Shown in pieces: positions 21,565 to 32,439 of a stretch of 64,000 nt of DNA. Under the pieces are notes generated by a model. That model searched no databases and was not told where the DNA came from. It saw only the letters and a program-made list of their open reading frames with translations. The first letter of the stretch is position 1, and each line of letters starts with the position of its first letter. A program made the position numbers and the translations under genes. The DNA is from Vicia villosa. Taxonomy: Eukaryota > Streptophyta > Magnoliopsida > Fabales > Fabaceae. The stretch covers positions 1-64,000 of the forward strand of contig NW_026705779.1 of the NCBI RefSeq assembly GCF_029867415.1, read 5' to 3'.

Positions 21565-22798
21565 CAATCGATTGCTTGACGACTGCAATTGATTGCTCAC
21601 TGAACCAAAAGCAAAAATCACATATTTCTTGCATTAAACCAGTTCTAACACATCTGTTTTCATCCTAAACTATCCCAAGCATAAAAAGATCATTCTTAGC
21701 AACATATACATGTATTTAAGATATCTATTATCATAATTTCACAATCTCCCAACAAGATTCAGAAACATGTAATAGAATCAGAAGTTATAAAATCACCATT
21801 TATGCACACATGGAATTTACTTCTTCATGTATTGACTTAAACATGTTCCTACACTTGCTTTTACTCCTCTAACCTAAAGTATCATCAGGTTCAGAGCAAG
21901 ACAACATGACAATTACAAGATTCATAAACAACATTTAGACATGCAAATCTAATTTCAGCATGATTAACACCAAATCAAGTTATAATTAGAATGCACAACA
22001 CACAGGGTATATAATCACAATAACAATCATAAACCCTAATTCCCTTATCATGTAGAATCCCCAAATTCTACCCGAGTACAAACTAATGGAATCCACTTGG
22101 TAAGATGTTCTGATTCCGCTTCTGATTGCTTGTGCCACTCCAAAGCCCGACAAATCATATGCAGATTTTCTACATAATCCTGCATCAGACCCCCATCTTT
22201 AAACGCACATTTCGATCTCATACCAAACATTCAGCTAACAAAATTAGTGTCTAAACTGAAGAGAATTTTTGTGTAGATTCCAGAAAATCAAGAATTGTTC
22301 AATTCAGTTACAAGGAGATAGATATTACCTTTTTAATGGAGACCTGTCAAGAACTCTGAATTTTGCATCATCTCTTAATCTCTTTGAACACCAACTCCTC
22401 ATGATCCTCAAAACCCAAACTCTTCTGTGGAGGATGATGGAGATAAATTCTGACTTGAGAGATGAAGGGGGATGAGGATACACTTGATCATGGTTCTCCT
22501 TCCAAAATCACTCAACTTCTCACACATGCCTCCATGGAGAATGAGCTTGATCTTTCTTCTTCCTTTCTCTCTTGTCTCACGTGTTCCACCCTTCTCCTCT
22601 CAAAATCTATTTAGGCAAGTGGAAAACAATGAGATATGCATCCAAACAAGCCCTTAAGTTCTTAACTTAGTAAAGAGGCCCTCATGGAAAAGTCTCTTTT
22701 ACCTTCCGACTAAACAACAATTACTAATGTGTCATTTAGTCATATTCTAACTCAATTTCTTTAATTCTAACATGTCCATAATTTCCTCTTAGCAACTC

Positions 22799-22853
<55 letters not shown>

Positions 22854-22930
22854 CTCATTTAATCTGAACAAGACCAATATGTCCTATAATCACCATTTAA
22901 CTAATTTAAATGATAACTCCCGGTGTCAGA
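21565..22930. other. Right-hand flank of the target of the non-autonomous element
   Basis: Continues the sequence cut at 11187 (CAATC|GATTG). It has palindromes at 21565 and 21586. A minus-strand frame at 22048-22230 (MFGMRSKCAFKDGG...) and plus-strand frames at 22269-22657 are open but unrecognised, and may be remnants of an LTR or of a captured exon. A (TA)n run follows. Confidence 0.4.
22803..22852. repeat. (TA)n microsatellite
   Basis: About 25 TA units without interruption. Confidence 0.95.
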
Positions 22931-24024
22931 GAATCGTGGTATTACACTCAAGACCCAAAAAGTGTGTACTAACAGCACCCCACAGACAACCCATGAGTTA
23001 TTTATGTTTCTCCACTTCTCAATGATAATTAGTACCACAATTATAATAGAACAATGAAGTGTTGCTTATCCTCAAAAAATAAGATGAAGTTCATAAATGA
23101 TACTCTAATTGAGTCGTCTTTGTAATAGCATGAAAATCTCTTGGATCACTCGTACCCTTACCCCTATAAAATTTAAAGTACTCGGTGTAGATTATGCCTT
23201 TCAATTATAGAATATCATGAATATGGTTTCACCAATGGAAATAATTTTAAGGTTGTTGATATTATTTGTGAAACTCATATTGAAAGAAGGACATCGTTCC
23301 ATGTTAAACTATTTTACTTGTGGTTCTATGTGTTTGTGAAGGTAATTTTGGATTTGACTGTGGTTTTGATTATGACAAAACTTATAAAGCAAAACAATCG
23401 TGAGTATCATAAAGGAAGAAAAAGATTGAAGTAAATCAAAAGAAAAAGTTATAAAGTTCCGATGTTTTGCTTAGAAATATGTTTTTATGCTTTATTTCTA
23501 CAAATACTGAACCTTGAACTTTTAAACAAACTTTTAAATTTAATTGTTTGAGAAAGATAATGGATGTTTACTTAGTGATTTTTGATGAAAGATATACATG
23601 TCAACAAAGTTATCAACCCTAGATAGCAAAGAAGTGCAACCGACCCCAAAATACGATAGCGAGATATTGGATAGTGGAATAACCTCTACTTAACTATTAT
23701 TTGGACTAATTATATGAATAATAACTATAAAAAATATATTTAATGAAAAAACTAAACAAATAACACAATACCATAAAAGATTCATAAAATCAAATATGAA
23801 AGCACGATGCTTAATCAAATTCAACAAGTTTAATCAAATTCAACAAGTTTAATCAAATTCAAAACATCGCATCTTATATTAAAATTCAAAAAATGACTTA
23901 TCAAAAAATAATTAAATTCAAACAAATATAAAAAAAACAACACATCTTATATTAAAATTCAAACAACTATAGAAGAAGATGTTGTCATTATCTACAAATG
24001 AAAGAAAAAGAAAATGTAAGAATA
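22931..24024. other. AT-rich intergenic DNA
   Basis: No gene seen. It includes three tandem copies of a 20-bp unit, TTTAATCAAATTCAACAAG (23812-23865). At about 23640-23700 a 'gatagcgagatattggatag' phrase recalls decayed hAT-type MITEs. Confidence 0.5.
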
Positions 24025-24561
24025 GAGTTATTAACTTATTGTTACTTTAAAAAGAGGACAGAATGAAGAGTAAAAAACGAAAAAGAAAATAAGAGAAAAA
24101 CCAGAGGATAATGAGAAGAGTAAAGAAAGAAGAAGAAAATAAATGAGAGAAAACAAAAACTGGAGAAAGAAGAAAAGAAATAGCAAAGAAGTAAGAAGAA
24201 GAAGAACTTTCAAAAATCAACCTAAAAAGATAGGAATCGCCCAAGTGAGAAGAGGATAGAGAGTTTCCTAAGTTTCCTAATTGTGTACAAATAAAAGAAG
24301 AAGAAGAAAACCAAGGAATATAGTTATTAACTTATTATTACTTTTAAAAAATAAAGGACAAAATGAAGAGTAAAAACCGAAGAAGGAAAGAAGAGAAAAA
24401 AAACAAAGGAAATAAGAAGAGTCAAGAAAGAAGAAGAAAAGAAAGGAGAGAAAAGAAATACCGAAGAAAGAAGGAAAGAAGGAACGAAGAAGTAAGAAAA
24501 ACTTTTGAAAACCAACCAGAGAAGAGAGGAATCAGCCAAGTGAGAAGAGGATAGAGAGTTT
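24025..24561. repeat. Purine-rich direct duplication of about 245 bp
   Basis: Two diverged copies, about 24026-24270 and 24316-24561, each begin near TTATTAACTTATTRTTACTTT and end AAGTGAGAAGAGGATAGAGAGTTTC. Each is almost pure A and G on the plus strand for over 150 bases. Open frames here are low-complexity by-products. Confidence 0.8.
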
Positions 24562-24894
24562 CTTGAGTTAAGAGTGGAAGCAATGAAATATGAAGTGAAA
24601 CACGTGAAGAAGTGAGAAGATGAATCCTTTGTTTTTCGAGTTAGAGCAATCTAGGAAAAATTCTAGAAAAATTTCTCCAACGTTTAATTTTTTTAAGGAT
24701 AAATATGGTTTTTTACTTTCAAAACAAAACTCACTATGGGCGGGAAGCACTCCTCTTACGTGACCCGCTCCAAGCCAAAAAAAAAAGCAGTCGCTATTTC
24801 AAATTGAGACATAAACAGCTACATCATAACGGCCGAACACCGTTCTGTGTTGCTCTTCCAAGATAGTGCTACTATTCTCCAGGATTGATAATGG
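24562..24894. other. Spacer, no gene seen
   Basis: Ordinary AT-rich sequence between the purine duplication and a copia scrap. Confidence 0.5.
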
Positions 24895-25190
24895 TAGTAG
24901 TTGATCTTCCCAAAAGTGAAACCTATGTTGGTGTTAAATGGATCTACAAGGTTAAATACCAAATCAATGGTTTTGTTGAAACATACAACTACAAATTGTT
25001 TGCTAAATTTCCTACACACTAATGGAAGGAATACAACATGTTAATACATTTTCATTAGTCGTTAAAATTACTATAATTAGAGTTTTATTAGAATTATCCT
25101 CAATCAAAGGTTGGCATCATGAACAATTGAATGCCAACAATACATTCCTTCAGGGGATTTGAATGAGGAAGTGATATGGTTCAAAAAGCT
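24895..25190 (+). pseudogene. Ty1/copia reverse transcriptase fragment
   Basis: Plus-strand translation begins VVDLPKSETYVGVKWIYKVK, then a stretch matching the RT N-terminal part (...GFVETYNYKLFAKF), then several stops. Later pieces resemble the LTTVRLLLALS and NNAFLHGDL regions in degraded form. It is an old isolated piece with no LTR visible. High divergence prevents lineage assignment. Confidence 0.65.
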
Positions 25191-25385
25191 ATCAGTTGTC
25201 TTAGTTGCCTTAGTCACATGTTATTGTTGTTCTCCTTAAATCATCACTCATATCTTACATGTAATAAGTATAGTATTCAATATATAATATACATATGAAT
25301 ATGAATACACTTAGTTAACATTTTCTGTATGCATCTTGAAGGAATATGCTTAGACCTTGCACAAAACCAATGTAAACAATACTCA

Positions 25386-25523
25386 CAATACACGGCCTAT
25401 GGCCCGCCAACATACATCAAAGCTCTCTCTTTTACGTGCTCACCACATGTGGATGCATCCATTCATGTGAGCACAAAAACGAGAGAGACTTGACGTTGCT
25501 AGCAGGCCATAGCCATGTAGTGC
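25386..25523. repeat. Hairpin inverted repeat with arms of about 55 bp
   Basis: The left arm (25386-25443, ending GTGCTCAC) pairs with the right arm (25467-25523, starting GTGAGCAC) with a few mismatches and a 23-base loop. TATGGCCCGC pairs with GCAGGCCATA, and CTCTCTCT with GAGAGAG. A short foldback MITE is most likely; a small-RNA precursor is possible. Confidence 0.75.
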
Positions 25524-27320
25524 AAATACTTTTGCTATCAATTTTTTACAGGGTATAACTCCTTATGAAGCTTGGATGCCATTGATGAATATGTGTAAAA
25601 TAGTTGTATACTAAGCACTAGGAAACAGAAACATACTACTTATTTTCTTCAAATGGTATACTTACAATTGATGAAAATCAGATGCATGTAACTGTACAGA
25701 CTAATCCATCCAGCTAAATAGAATCATAATGAGCAGCAAAGCTCTGGACTCGAATCCATGACATCTAATAGAACGAGAAAATTTACATCATCTGACTTCT
25801 AACTTATTTTCTTCATACACACGCTTATCATTTCCGAGCTCACAGGTTGTGCCGCCTTGCCTATACCTAACTCATTTGACAACTTCTTGCATATCTACAA
25901 CATAAATCATATAGATAGAAAAAACTACATATCAACCTTAGATTTTAAGATAAACATACCGACAAAAGAAAGAAAGTTGATATACATACTTGTCTATTTA
26001 TAGTTGGATTTCCATAAGATTTCCTTAGTTATACTACATATAATGATGGACCTATTTCCAAAACCTGTTCAAAATCGAAATCCAAAGAGTTTTATAATGT
26101 CAGCAAACTATACGAAAACTCATAACTATAAAAATTTTAACAAAGTTTCTGACATGCACTTTATTTACCTCTGCTGCGACCGAGAGGCTTCATAGACTTT
26201 TATGCGCTTTATTCTCATGTATCACTTTCAACTAAAATTTCAAGTTTTTACGACAATGTTAAGCCAAACCAATTTTTTCCGATTATGTTTGACGAAATGA
26301 ATAACAATATGCAATGACTTACTTTTTTATTTTTTTTCCGAACACTAAAACCCATTTCTATTACAAAGTTTTCAATTTTCTCTGTCAAATCCTTCGGTGA
26401 ATGGTTTGATGTAAATCGTATCTTTCTCTCGGATACATCCTGAAATTCAAAGTACATTGATCATTCAATTGATCTAACTTTGCATTAAAATTAGTAAAGT
26501 TCGAGTTTTTAATACTCACCTATTTCTCGAAAAAGTCAGAGAGGTCTAAACACGAAGACATCCCTATCAATTGAAATGCATTGATAAGCTTCGGAGATTT
26601 TGGACTAGCAAGGTCTGCTTCACTAGACTGTAACAATCATAAGCAGTTTTTTTCAAATACGTTGTGTAACGGTGCTAAGGGGTCACAATTTAACAACTTT
26701 TACGACATATAGCTTAAAGTACAAGAAATTATACCACTTCTTGGATGGAAAAGGCTTCGTCGCCAATGTACACATCATCTTCCTCGTCGTCTCGGTTTAT
26801 AGGATTATAACCTTGTTTAAACCATTCATTTTCTTTGATCATAGACATTGTTATTCTTGTTTCAGGATTCAGATCAAGAATTTGCTTTATGATGTTTTGA
26901 GTGCCAGGTGACAACCATAATGGTATTTGAACGTCTCCTTTAAAAAACTATAATCACCGACGTAAAAAACATATCAATCGATATTTAATAGAAAAACAAT
27001 TACAAACTATAGAGCACAGAGAGACAAGCGAATATTCACCTTTTGATAGAGAACTGCGAGATTTATCTCGTCGAAAGGAATGTATCTTGTTAAAATCATG
27101 TATAAGATAACACTACACGACCAAATATGCGATTTCTCACCGCCGTAGCCTCTATTGGCAAGAATCTCAGGAGCAACATAATTTGGACTTCCACAAGTTG
27201 TATGTAGCAACCCATCTGCCTGAAATTTTCACACATTTTATCAGTTACCAAAATGATGTAATTTGAGTTTAGGTCTCTATTAGAACTAACATCTCTATTA
27301 AGTTCTTATAGCATGGTAAG

Positions 27321-27783
27321 GAAAATTCTTAGGTAGACACGGAAATAAGAAGTTCTTTTACACACAACCAATCTTAAAATTTTAATTAATTAAAAAACAA
27401 ATATAAAATTTCTCTCTCCTTTATAATCATAACCACCCACCCATGAATCCAATTTAAATTTTAAATAAATTAAAAAATCTCTCTTCTTATTGGTTGCTCC
27501 TAAGAATATGGATTTAGGGTCGTTTCCATGCAAGAATTTCTAAACATAGTAACTATCTTATAAGTGAGAAATACTTGCTCGGAAACAAACATATATCCAT
27601 ATTCTTAGGAACAACCAATAAGAAGAGAGAAAATTTAAAATTTATTTAAAATTTATTTAATTTTTTAATTGGAATTATGGGTAGTTGTGATAAAGAGATA
27701 ATTTTTTTTTAATTAATAAAAAAAATAGTGATTGGTTGTTTTTAAAACCACGTGTTATGTTTGTGTATATCTAAGAATTTTCT
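27321..27783. mobile_element. Foldback MITE in a CIPK intron
   Basis: Termini GAAAATTCTTAG (27321) and CTAAGAATTTTC (27771-27782) are inverted. Inside, CTCTCTTCTTATTGGTTG and its inverse CAACCAATAAGAAGAGAG form a long foldback. A related half-copy is at 35667-35895. It lies between the exons at 27219 and 28143. The target duplication is not clear. Confidence 0.75.
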
Positions 27784-27884
27784 CTTATAAGTACTTAATT
27801 ACAAGCTATTTATATGACAAAAGATAAAATAAGGTCAAGCTATTTTATTATTATAAGTTATTTTAATAAGTTATCATGGTGAGT

Positions 27885-28050
27885 AGTGTTGTCTATGGCG
27901 AAGATCCAAAATCCCGACATAATATGCGCTTTGTGGCGCCTATAGCGAATTGTGGCGGAAAGCCCAAAAAATTTCATGTATATCTACTATAGCGCCGCCA
28001 AAGCAGATATTTGATTTGATAACACTGATGGCGAACTTATAGAAATAAGT
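27885..28050. mobile_element. Possible decayed hAT-type MITE
   Basis: A locally GC-richer patch with phrases TATGGCGAAG, GTGGCGCCTATAGCG, TGTGGCGG and ATAGCGCCGCC, typical of a widespread legume MITE type. Terminal repeats are not clean. Confidence 0.35.
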
Positions 28051-28564
28051 TAAAAAGTTGTTTTCATAAATTATTTGTAATAGTCTTACAAGTGCTTAAA
28101 AATAAATAAACTCAAATAAGTTAATGCAAACAGTTTGCTTACCCTACAATGTTGGGGCATAACACTGAGGTTAAAATCGGTTATCTTTATGTTCCCTTTG
28201 GCATCCACAAGTACATTCCCTAACTGCATTAAGACACAAATTTTGTGATAAAACTGCATAAAGCGTAACTCTAAAAGATTGGTAAAGTGGAGCATATATA
28301 TAGTTTACAAGATTTTGAAAGAGCCATAAGATCTCTGTGGAAGACACCTTTATTGTAGCAGCAACTCACATCATCAATTAATTGTTGGAACATCTTTCTA
28401 TCATGCACTTTTGTTTGTTTACCCTTCGATGCATGTGAAGACAATTAGGTAGATCATTCATTTCATATCTAATAAGATCATGCATATGATGCGCAAATAG
28501 AGTATCATGCACATGAGAACTAACACATCAACACCGATAATAATTTGAAAAGCAAAATTGCTAT

Positions 28565-28980
28565 GTTAACACCATTTGTTAGATACACCGTATTCATATG
28601 ATGAACAGTGTTTACTATTAAAATAATATTTTCTAAAAATATTTATTTTAAAATTTATTTTATAACATAAATATAAGATTGTGTTATTAACCAACTTCAC
28701 AATTGTATTAACCACAAAAACGTATGTCATTAACCAATTATTTTATTTATAACTCATTAACCACTTTTACTACTTCATTAATTAATAAAATACATACTAT
28801 TAACCATGTTCTAACACTAAATTATAAATGTATTAACTAATTATAAATGTATTAATCAACTTTTATACTCCATTAACCAACTTTATTTTACTATTTAATT
28901 TTTTTTTTATGTTTGAGAATTCATTAACCAAGTTATGAACTGCATTGCCCAACTTTATACATAATATTAACCAAAGTATA

Positions 28981-29031
<51 letters not shown>

Positions 29032-29190
29032 TTTTTATGTCAGAATATATATAAATCAAACTTTAAACTATATTAACCAAGTTTTAATATTTCATTAATT
29101 AAAGTAGTTTTAGAAAAAAAATGAAAAAGTCAAAATAATATAAAAACATTGTTCACGTATTTGTGAATAGTGTATACGGTCTAGTGTCAT
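28565..29190. mobile_element. MITE-like element with inverted ends
   Basis: The left end (ACACCATTTGTTAGATACAC..CGTATTCAT..GAACAGTG) is inverted at the right end (about 29145-29190: CATTGTTCACGTATTTGTGA..GTATACGGTCTAGTGT). The AT-rich interior repeats CATTAACCAA-like words. Relatives are scattered at 39800-40170 and 40430-40720. Confidence 0.6.
28984..29025. repeat. (TA)n microsatellite
   Basis: About 20 TA units inside the MITE-like element. Confidence 0.9.
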
Positions 29191-29397
29191 TTTTTAGTGT
29201 CAAGTATCATTTTTCTTTGAAAGTATGTGCATTAGTGTCATATCAGTGTCGGAATAACTGAAATGTAACTGTGTGGGTCAATGTCATATCAGTGTCGGAC
29301 ACGTTTGAAATTTTTGCTTACAATTTTATCAAATAAGTCTCCTCCATTGACATACTTAAGTACCATAAAAATTTTGGTTTTGCTAGCCAAGACCTAC

Positions 29398-29398
<1 letters not shown>

Positions 29399-29450
<52 letters not shown>

Positions 29451-29451
29451 T
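29399..29451. repeat. (AAT)n microsatellite next to the CIPK exon
   Basis: About 17 AAT units, just upstream of the first visible CIPK exon (minus strand) and 11 bp from the solo LTR. Confidence 0.95.
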
Positions 29452-30887
29452 AGTCTCAAAGTGTCATACCCTAATTTTGACCCCCCTGAGATGTCATATC
29501 TTTTAAACTTTTCATCAAAGACAAAGCAGATACTCAGAGCAGTCACTTATTCATCTGATACTTAGTCGAGGGTGTTCAGGAACAAAAGAACTCAGGCAAA
29601 GGATCAATCAGAAAAAGGGGTGGTTTCTAACACAACTATGGGACTCAAAAGCTTAATTCTATCCACCTATGATTGATTAGATACCCATCACCTGGACTAA
29701 GGATTGCTTACCTCACCAGTCTAGGGTTTTGAGCCCCATCAAGGACTAAAATCAGGGGTCACATTTGGAAAACCCTAGAAAGCTCAAAGGACATGGATCC
29801 AAAACTCAAAGCATGACTCAAGAGCTTCTATTACCTCAATATAATCCATTCACATCACTCATTTGAAGATGAGAGTTTGATTCATCACAAAAGTCCAAGA
29901 ATTCACTTCATCTGGAAAAAGTCAACTGCATCGGATCACCTTTGACTTTTTGGAAATTTTGGTCAACCATGACTTTTGAAGTTTTAAATCATCAATATAT
30001 GATATTTGAAGTCATTTGATCAAGAAAAATCAAGAAAATCAATCAAGAATCAAAAGTCAAAAGTTTGACTTTTCATACTTAAAAAATTTTCTAAGTGTTT
30101 TTAAGTGATTTTTGCCAAACTTTGGAAGGGATTTTCTCAAAATTTCACCTACAAACTGAAAAAACTTCCAAAATGAAAGTTGTAGATTTTGATCCAATAA
30201 ACAACTTTGACACATATAATTTTTTGGCAAAAATCAACCATTGAAGAGTTATGGAGCTTCAAAGTGGCTGCCTTCACAAAACATGCAAGAAAACCCTAGT
30301 TTTCTTCAAACTTTATAGGACTTTTTCACTAATTTCCCAAAAGAATTTGGGCAAACACCAAACTAATGAATTAAAGTACATATTAAGGGCTTTCCAAATT
30401 GTGCTCAACCTTCTCCAAATTCATTTTGAGCTAAGAGATATGATTGATCAAAGTTAGGCACTTGAAGTGAAAATTATAGGTCATGTGCAATTTGGAACTT
30501 TGCAATTTTGTGCAAATGACTTCTCTAAATGATGCTACCCGACCTCTAATACATCTTCAAGCACACCATACATCCATTTTCATCATTGCATAAGGATTAG
30601 AGAATATTCCCAAAAACAAAGGCATATGATTATGTAATGATTACATTTGAGAATTTATGGCAAGATGATGAATCACCAAAGGAATCGCTTCCCAACCAAT
30701 TGGAGCTCATTTCTGTCTCAGATTTGTCCCCTAAGATCAAGCAAAATCGAGGGCTAGGGGATTGATCAAATGGAATCAAAATTCCCATCATTGCACTTTG
30801 GATATTTTTGAATTCCTTCATAGCCAAGAAACCAAATCAACCTCACTAAGTAACCACACTCCTCTGCAACTATACTGAACCATTTGC

Positions 30888-30896
30888 CTATAAATA
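30888..30896 (+). promoter_or_regulatory. TATA box of the Ogre-like LTR
   Basis: CTATAAATA in the context TTGCCTATAAATACAAG, followed by a C/A-rich and CT-rich leader (CTTGCTTTCTCTTTCTC, 30941-30957). It is the best promoter-like signal in this LTR; the transcript start would be about 30 bp downstream. Confidence 0.6.
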
Positions 30897-31830
30897 CAAG
30901 TGCTATCCTTCATACAATTCACACCAAAGCAACCCTATTCCTTGCTTTCTCTTTCTCTTCTCATGCTTATGGTTTTTCAAAGTTCTTTGGCAAGAAGAAT
31001 TGTTTTCTTCAAACCAGAGCTTCTCTTTGGAAAGTAAGCATTCTAACATCTCAGGGGGCTCATTTGAGGTGATCCAAGCACCTGGATTACTTCTGTAGGT
31101 GGAGGAACACCATTGTTGCTTTCACTTTGGAGCTGTTGCAGTTGGAGGTCCATAGAGCAATTCAGAAGGTTTCAAGCAAAGCCAAGCATCCAGACACGTT
31201 CCTTAGGGCATAGTGAAGCTGTTCAGATGGCTGCAGCTCATCTGTAACTGAAGATTCATCCTCCTCCATGTCCACTTGAAGCTCAAATCGAAGGTGTCGG
31301 GTAGAGCAATTCAGAAGGATTGAAGTCACAATAAGCATTCAGTTAGCATCCCTGAGTCCCAAGGAAGCTTTTAGGATCACTCATACAAGCCCAGGTGTTC
31401 CTCATCATCCTCACGACCTCCATTTTCAGAGGTAAGTTTTTGAACTCCACCTCTTTAATTTAAGTACTCTTTGTGATAAAGCTCGATACTATCTTGTTCA
31501 GCATCATCAGAGGATTGAAAACCCTCTATCATCATTCATTTATTCATCTTGTTTGTCATTTAATTTTAAATTTAGGGTTCATATATTCTTCGTGTTTTCT
31601 GAGAAATTAGGTAGCTATAGTTAATATAAATAAATGTTAGTTACATATCTGGATTTGTGAGGAAATTTAGAGCAAGATTGATGTTTACATCATGCCATTT
31701 AGTTGAGAAACCAGAGTTAGAAATTTGAAAATCTTTGAGCTCGAGGAAGAAGATGAACATGGCGCGCGCAAAATTTGAATCTTCTGGCTTGTTTTTAAAT
31801 ATATTAATTTTGATGCATATGAATAACAAA

Positions 31831-31919
31831 CTGCGCGCGTAGCCCAGATGGTGGGAGTTTTGGTTAGTGACTTGGAGGGCGTGAGTTCAAGCCCTCTAGG
31901 TGACAAAACCTTATTTTTT
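31831..31919 (+). other. tRNA-like A-box/B-box segment in the solo LTR
   Basis: GCGCGTAGCCCAGATGG (A-box-like, 31834-31850), GTGAGTTCAAGCCCTC (B-box-like, 31881-31896), and a six-T run at 31914-31919. It corresponds in position and layout to 577-661. Confidence 0.55.
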
Positions 31920-32439
31920 ATCACTTTTTCCACTTAATTTCTTCACAACTTTAACCAATTATTTAACCTATCAAATTAATTCATTTTTACTTCATTGTTT
32001 ACACACTTGTTGATTAATATATATATTTTGTGAATAACCAAAAAAATCACAAAAATATTATATCTTTTATATATTTTTATTAGGTTGAAAATAGTGTTGT
32101 TTTAAGTATTAAAAAATATATTTATATATATGTTTTCATTAAGATTTCAAAACCTAATATTTCATAAATATTTTAGTAGAAAAATCCTAACCATTTAGGT
32201 CTTAATTAGGTATAGATTTTTTATTTACTTTAATTAAGTTGACTTTTGTCAAAATTCAAACTATTTTCAAATTCCAAAGTAAACAGACGATCGAGGTTTT
32301 CAAACAACAGAACCTCGTATCATGCAACTGTTTTCATAAACAGTCAATATTTCATTGGGCCTCTAATAGAGTGTAAGTCCCAACACCTTTTTCTTTTCAT
32401 AGTTTGTTTTCAAAAACTGTATTTACAAAATCTCCTTAC

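Larger units (their letters stand above)
25799..29393 (-). pseudogene. CIPK-type (CBL-interacting) protein kinase pseudogene, ten exons
   Basis: CIPKs are Ser/Thr kinases activated by calcium-bound CBL proteins through a NAF motif. Ten exons are readable on the minus strand, in frame across nearly all junctions: 29322-29393 (VLASKTKIFMVLKY), 28325-28432 (CYNKGVFHRDLM), 28143-28223 (NVLVDAKGNIKITDFNLS), 27040-27219 (activation loop TTCGSPNYVAPEIL), 26735-26947, 26520-26627 (NAF motif INAFQLIGMSSC), 26323-26439, 26169-26231, 25990-26064 and 25799-25894. The sequence most resembles the CIPK1/17-type group. It is dead: the N-lobe exon with the ATP loop and Lys is missing, HRDLK is HRDLM, DFG is DFN, and stops occur at 26520-26522 (TAG), 26190-26192 (TGA) and 26029-26031 (TAA). 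The solo LTR at 29462 sits just upstream. Confidence 0.85.

Noticed and set aside
24031..24554. Overlapping frames rich in Ser/Phe/Leu or Lys/Arg/Glu
   Set aside because: Low-complexity translations of a homopurine duplication.
26672..26911. Plus-strand frame over the kinase region
   Set aside because: Antisense shadow of the CIPK exon at 26735-26947.
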